This document shows, in pieces, positions 6,597-8,590 of a stretch of DNA of 8,590 nt. The position numbers and the translations under genes are program-made. Location: positions 1 to 8,590 of the forward strand of contig CALAVD010000137.1 in the NCBI GenBank assembly GCA_937892085.1, read 5' to 3'. Each line of letters opens with the position of its first letter. The stretch's first letter is position 1. The notes beneath the pieces were generated by a model, which was given only the letters and a program-made list of their open reading frames with translations, was not told the DNA's origin and ran no database searches. This DNA is from an uncultured Prevotellaceae bacterium (GTDB lineage: Bacteria; Bacteroidota; Bacteroidia; Bacteroidales; Muribaculaceae).

Positions 6597-8180
6597 ATGG
6601 ATCTATTACTGCCAAAGAAGATAGATGGTAAAAAAGGCGAAATTCTTAGGGACGTGCGCCAAGTGACTATCATTGGTGCCAATGGTGCCGGCAAGACACG
6701 CTTCTGCAACAAGCTCGTGGAGCAGTGCGGCGACCAAGCGTTTCGCATGTCGGCGTTGCGCGCCATCTTTCCCATCGAAGACGAGACTCAATCGCTGAAA
6801 GGCTCTATCACCGAGCGCTTCAACTTGATGAACAAGAACATGCAGCAAGTGGTTAACACCGCTAAGAGCGAGTTTGACAAACTCAGCTATGTGATGCTCG
6901 TTGATGAGTTCCGCGAACTCATGAACTTCAAGACACACAGCCTGATGAACGAGCAGATTGCATTTCCTAAGACAAAGCTCGACAAGGTGGTGAAGATGTG
7001 GCAGGAGGTGTTCCCTAAGAACAAGATTTTGCGTGAGAACGGCAAGTTGCTTTTCACCACTGAGGGTCAGAGCGACAAATACACGTCGCTGCGACTGAGC
7101 GACGGCGAGAAGGCGGTGCTCTACTATCTGGGTGCCGTGCTCTATGCCATGGAAGATGCCGTGATTTTTGTGGATGATCCCGAGACGTTTATACACCCGT
7201 CAATCATGCACAACTTGTGGAATGTGATTGAAGAGATTCGTCCCGACTGCACCTTTATCTATAGCACTCACGACGTGGATTTCGCCAGCTCACGAGTAGA
7301 TAACATGTGCGTGTGGGTCAAAGACTTCAACCCCGAACTTGAGGTGTGGGACTATGAGGTGCTCAACTCGAGCAGCAACCTCAGCGACAACCTCTACATC
7401 GACTTGCTTGGCACACGCAAGCCAGTCCTCTTCGTCGAGGGCGACGAGGAGCACAGCATTGACTCTCGCCTCTACTCACTGGTGTTTCCAGAGTACACTA
7501 TCAAGCCGTTAGGCAGCTGCAACAAGGTGATAGAGAGCGTGCGCTCTTTCAATGGTCTCGAAGGGTTGCACCACCTCGACAGCTGGGGCATCGTGGATCG
7601 AGACCGCCGCGACGAGAAAGAGGTAGAATACCTTCGCAAGAAGAAGATTCTCGTGCCAAACGTAGCCGAGATTGAGAACATCCTCATGCTCGAGGGCGTG
7701 GTGAGAGCTGTGGCCAAATATCGTCACAAGAATGAGACCGACGTGTTTGCCAGCGTGAGCCGAGCCGTCATCAAGAACTTCGACAACGAAATCAAGCAAC
7801 AGGCACTACAGCACACACGCCACCGCGTGAAGCACGACATCGAGCTGCGTGTTGACATGAAGTTCCGCAACATCAGCGCCCTCGAAGACCACATGATCGA
7901 CCTCGTCAACGAGATTAACCCACGAGGCATCTACGAGATGCTGTGCCGCGAGTTCCATGTATATGTCCAGAATAAGGACTACGACAAGGTGCTAAAGGTG
8001 TATAACCAGAAGCTTATGCTCACTCAGAGCGGCGTGGCAGGTCTGTGCGGACTCAAGAGCCGTGAGGAGTATATCAAGATAGTGCTTAAAATCCTCAAGA
8101 GCAATAGCCACGAAGCCAACGCCATCCGCTATTCCATCAAGCAATGCTTCGGTCTCGACGAAGAGGCTGAAAATGGTTGA
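6597..8180 (+). CDS. ABC-type ATPase fused to DUF4435 Toprim domain (OLD/PARIS-like)
   Basis: Predicted cytoplasmic ATPase-nuclease of 527 residues. Residues 1 to about 270 are an SMC/AAA_15-like ATPase: Walker A GANGAGKT at 27-34 (Lys33), a helical insert at about 60-160, signature LSDGE at 167-171, Walker B VDDPE at 192-196 followed by FIHP, and a switch STHD with His225. The Walker B glutamate position is Asp194. From about 275 a Toprim fold is indicated by LFVEGDEEH (Glu281) and VDRDRR (Asp334, Asp336), then EIENIL (358-363), the pattern I associate with DUF4435. The same domain pair forms the PARIS anti-phage system (AriA ATPase plus AriB DUF4435 nuclease), also known as fusions; the single-chain OLD nucleases are a related layout. 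The defence role is inferred only. Codon use looks like the neighbours, it lies 61 bp after the flavodiiron gene, and a hairpin terminator follows it. No mobile-element or toxin neighbour is seen. Confidence 0.85.
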   Translation: MDLLLPKKIDGKKGEILRDVRQVTIIGANGAGKTRFCNKLVEQCGDQAFRMSALRAIFPIEDETQSLKGSITERFNLMNKNMQQVVNTAKSEFDKLSYVMLVDEFRELMNFKTHSLMNEQIAFPKTKLDKVVKMWQEVFPKNKILRENGKLLFTTEGQSDKYTSLRLSDGEKAVLYYLGAVLYAMEDAVIFVDDPETFIHPSIMHNLWNVIEEIRPDCTFIYSTHDVDFASSRVDNMCVWVKDFNPELEVWDYEVLNSSSNLSDNLYIDLLGTRKPVLFVEGDEEHSIDSRLYSLVFPEYTIKPLGSCNKVIESVRSFNGLEGLHHLDSWGIVDRDRRDEKEVEYLRKKKILVPNVAEIENILMLEGVVRAVAKYRHKNETDVFASVSRAVIKNFDNEIKQQALQHTRHRVKHDIELRVDMKFRNISALEDHMIDLVNEINPRGIYEMLCREFHVYVQNKDYDKVLKVYNQKLMLTQSGVAGLCGLKSREEYIKIVLKILKSNSHEANAIRYSIKQCFGLDEEAENG

Positions 8181-8217
8181 AAGCTTAGAGTTCAGACTTG
8201 AGATTAAACTCACAACT

Positions 8218-8257
8218 AAAGCAGCGGCCGGCATTTTCGTTTGCCAGCCGCTGCTTT
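8218..8257. terminator. Hairpin terminator between convergent genes
   Basis: An 11 bp perfect inverted repeat (AAAGCAGCGGC at 8218-8228 against GCCGCTGCTTT at 8247-8257), extended inward by four more pairs after one mismatch, leaves a loop of about 8 bases. The stem is GC-rich with A/T flanks, the + strand continues CATTTACT, and it lies 37 bp after the ATPase/DUF4435 stop and 3 bp beyond the stop of the opposing NlpC/P60 gene. It probably serves both strands. The T tract is short, so strength is uncertain. Confidence 0.8.
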
Positions 8258-8260
8258 CAT

Positions 8261-8590
8261 TTACTCGTCAATTGTTTCGTTCAACTCATCAAGCATTGTG
8301 AGTTGAGTTTCGGCAGGGTGTATCACTCGGCAAGCGCCCCGGTATCGTACGCTGTAATAGCTGCTGGTTGAGTGGTTCACGGTGATGCCGTTGCGTGTTG
8401 AGGCATGAATGAAATAGAAGTCATGACCATTGTCATCAACCTGTGTGATAATCCCCACATGACCTATGCCACCACGGTTGCTACGACCTCCAAAGAACAC
8501 GAGGTCACCAGGCTTGAGGTTGCCACGATCCACACTCTTGCCATTGTGCACTGTTGCGAAGAGAGATGCGAATAGTGTAATCAGGAGTCC
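8261..8590 (-). CDS. NlpC/P60 family cell-wall hydrolase, 3' part, cut by window edge
   Basis: C-terminal part of an NlpC/P60 papain-like peptidase, typically a cell-wall hydrolase that cuts peptide bonds in peptidoglycan stems. The frame is open to the right edge, so the start lies outside. Visible core: LKPGDLVFFGGR, then GHVGIIT holding the catalytic histidine, and FIHAST, where the His sits at the usual third polar position of the Cys-His-His triad. A region with YYSVRYRGACRVI ends the domain, followed by an acidic tail. The catalytic cysteine motif (DCSG) is not in the window. The first in-frame start candidate is GTG at 8551 but would remove the cysteine half, so it is not accepted. Upstream of HNGKSV the frame reads a hydrophobic run rather than the expected LPRxS-type segment: a short variant, frameshift or truncated gene are all possible. 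It converges on the ATPase/DUF4435 gene. Confidence 0.82.
   Translation of the reverse strand, partial: GLLITLFASLFATVHNGKSVDRGNLKPGDLVFFGGRSNRGGIGHVGIITQVDDNGHDFYFIHASTRNGITVNHSTSSYYSVRYRGACRVIHPAETQLTMLDELNETIDE

Noticed and set aside
6606..7196. Open frame (196 codons) on the - strand opposite the ATPase/DUF4435 gene
   Set aside because: Antisense shadow; composition rich in Leu, His and Val as expected from reverse reading of GAG/GAC/AAC-rich codons.

Overview
The window looks like chromosomal DNA from a Bacteroidales bacterium (Bacteroides/Prevotella/Muribaculaceae type). The protein sequences resemble that group (ParE, S41 peptidase and class A flavodiiron protein as I recall them). 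Start codons sit behind A-rich leaders with little or no Shine-Dalgarno sequence, and base composition is near-balanced with a GC-leaning third codon position. No tRNA, rRNA, insertion sequence, integrase or CRISPR array was seen.

Layout: six genes read on the + strand and one on the - strand. From left to right they are the 3' part of parE (topoisomerase IV subunit B), coaD (pantetheine-phosphate adenylyltransferase, start overlapping the parE end), a secreted or envelope-facing S41 C-terminal processing peptidase with a PDZ domain, a half-size ABC exporter, a class A flavodiiron protein (oxygen or NO reductase), and a one-chain ABC-type ATPase plus DUF4435/Toprim protein. A hairpin terminator at about 8218-8257 separates this last gene from a convergent, edge-truncated NlpC/P60 hydrolase on the - strand.

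How the genes relate: parE and coaD are housekeeping genes and are probably translationally coupled. The S41 peptidase, the exporter and the flavodiiron protein each follow after 50-106 bp of AT-rich DNA. They could share read-through transcripts or have their own promoters, but I could not place a convincing promoter. Their products do not form an obvious single pathway (DNA decatenation, CoA synthesis, envelope proteolysis, export, oxygen/NO detoxification).

The most interesting gene is the last + strand one (6597-8180). It joins an AAA_15/OLD-like ATPase to a DUF4435 Toprim nuclease-like domain in one polypeptide. This is the same domain pair as the PARIS anti-phage system (AriA plus AriB), for which fused forms are known. 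Nothing beside it looks like a defence island and its base use matches its neighbours, so it could also be a resident OLD-like gene. Other points worth a look are an unusual EGLSA motif in the ParE Toprim domain and the abnormal sequence just N-terminal to the NlpC/P60 core at the right edge.
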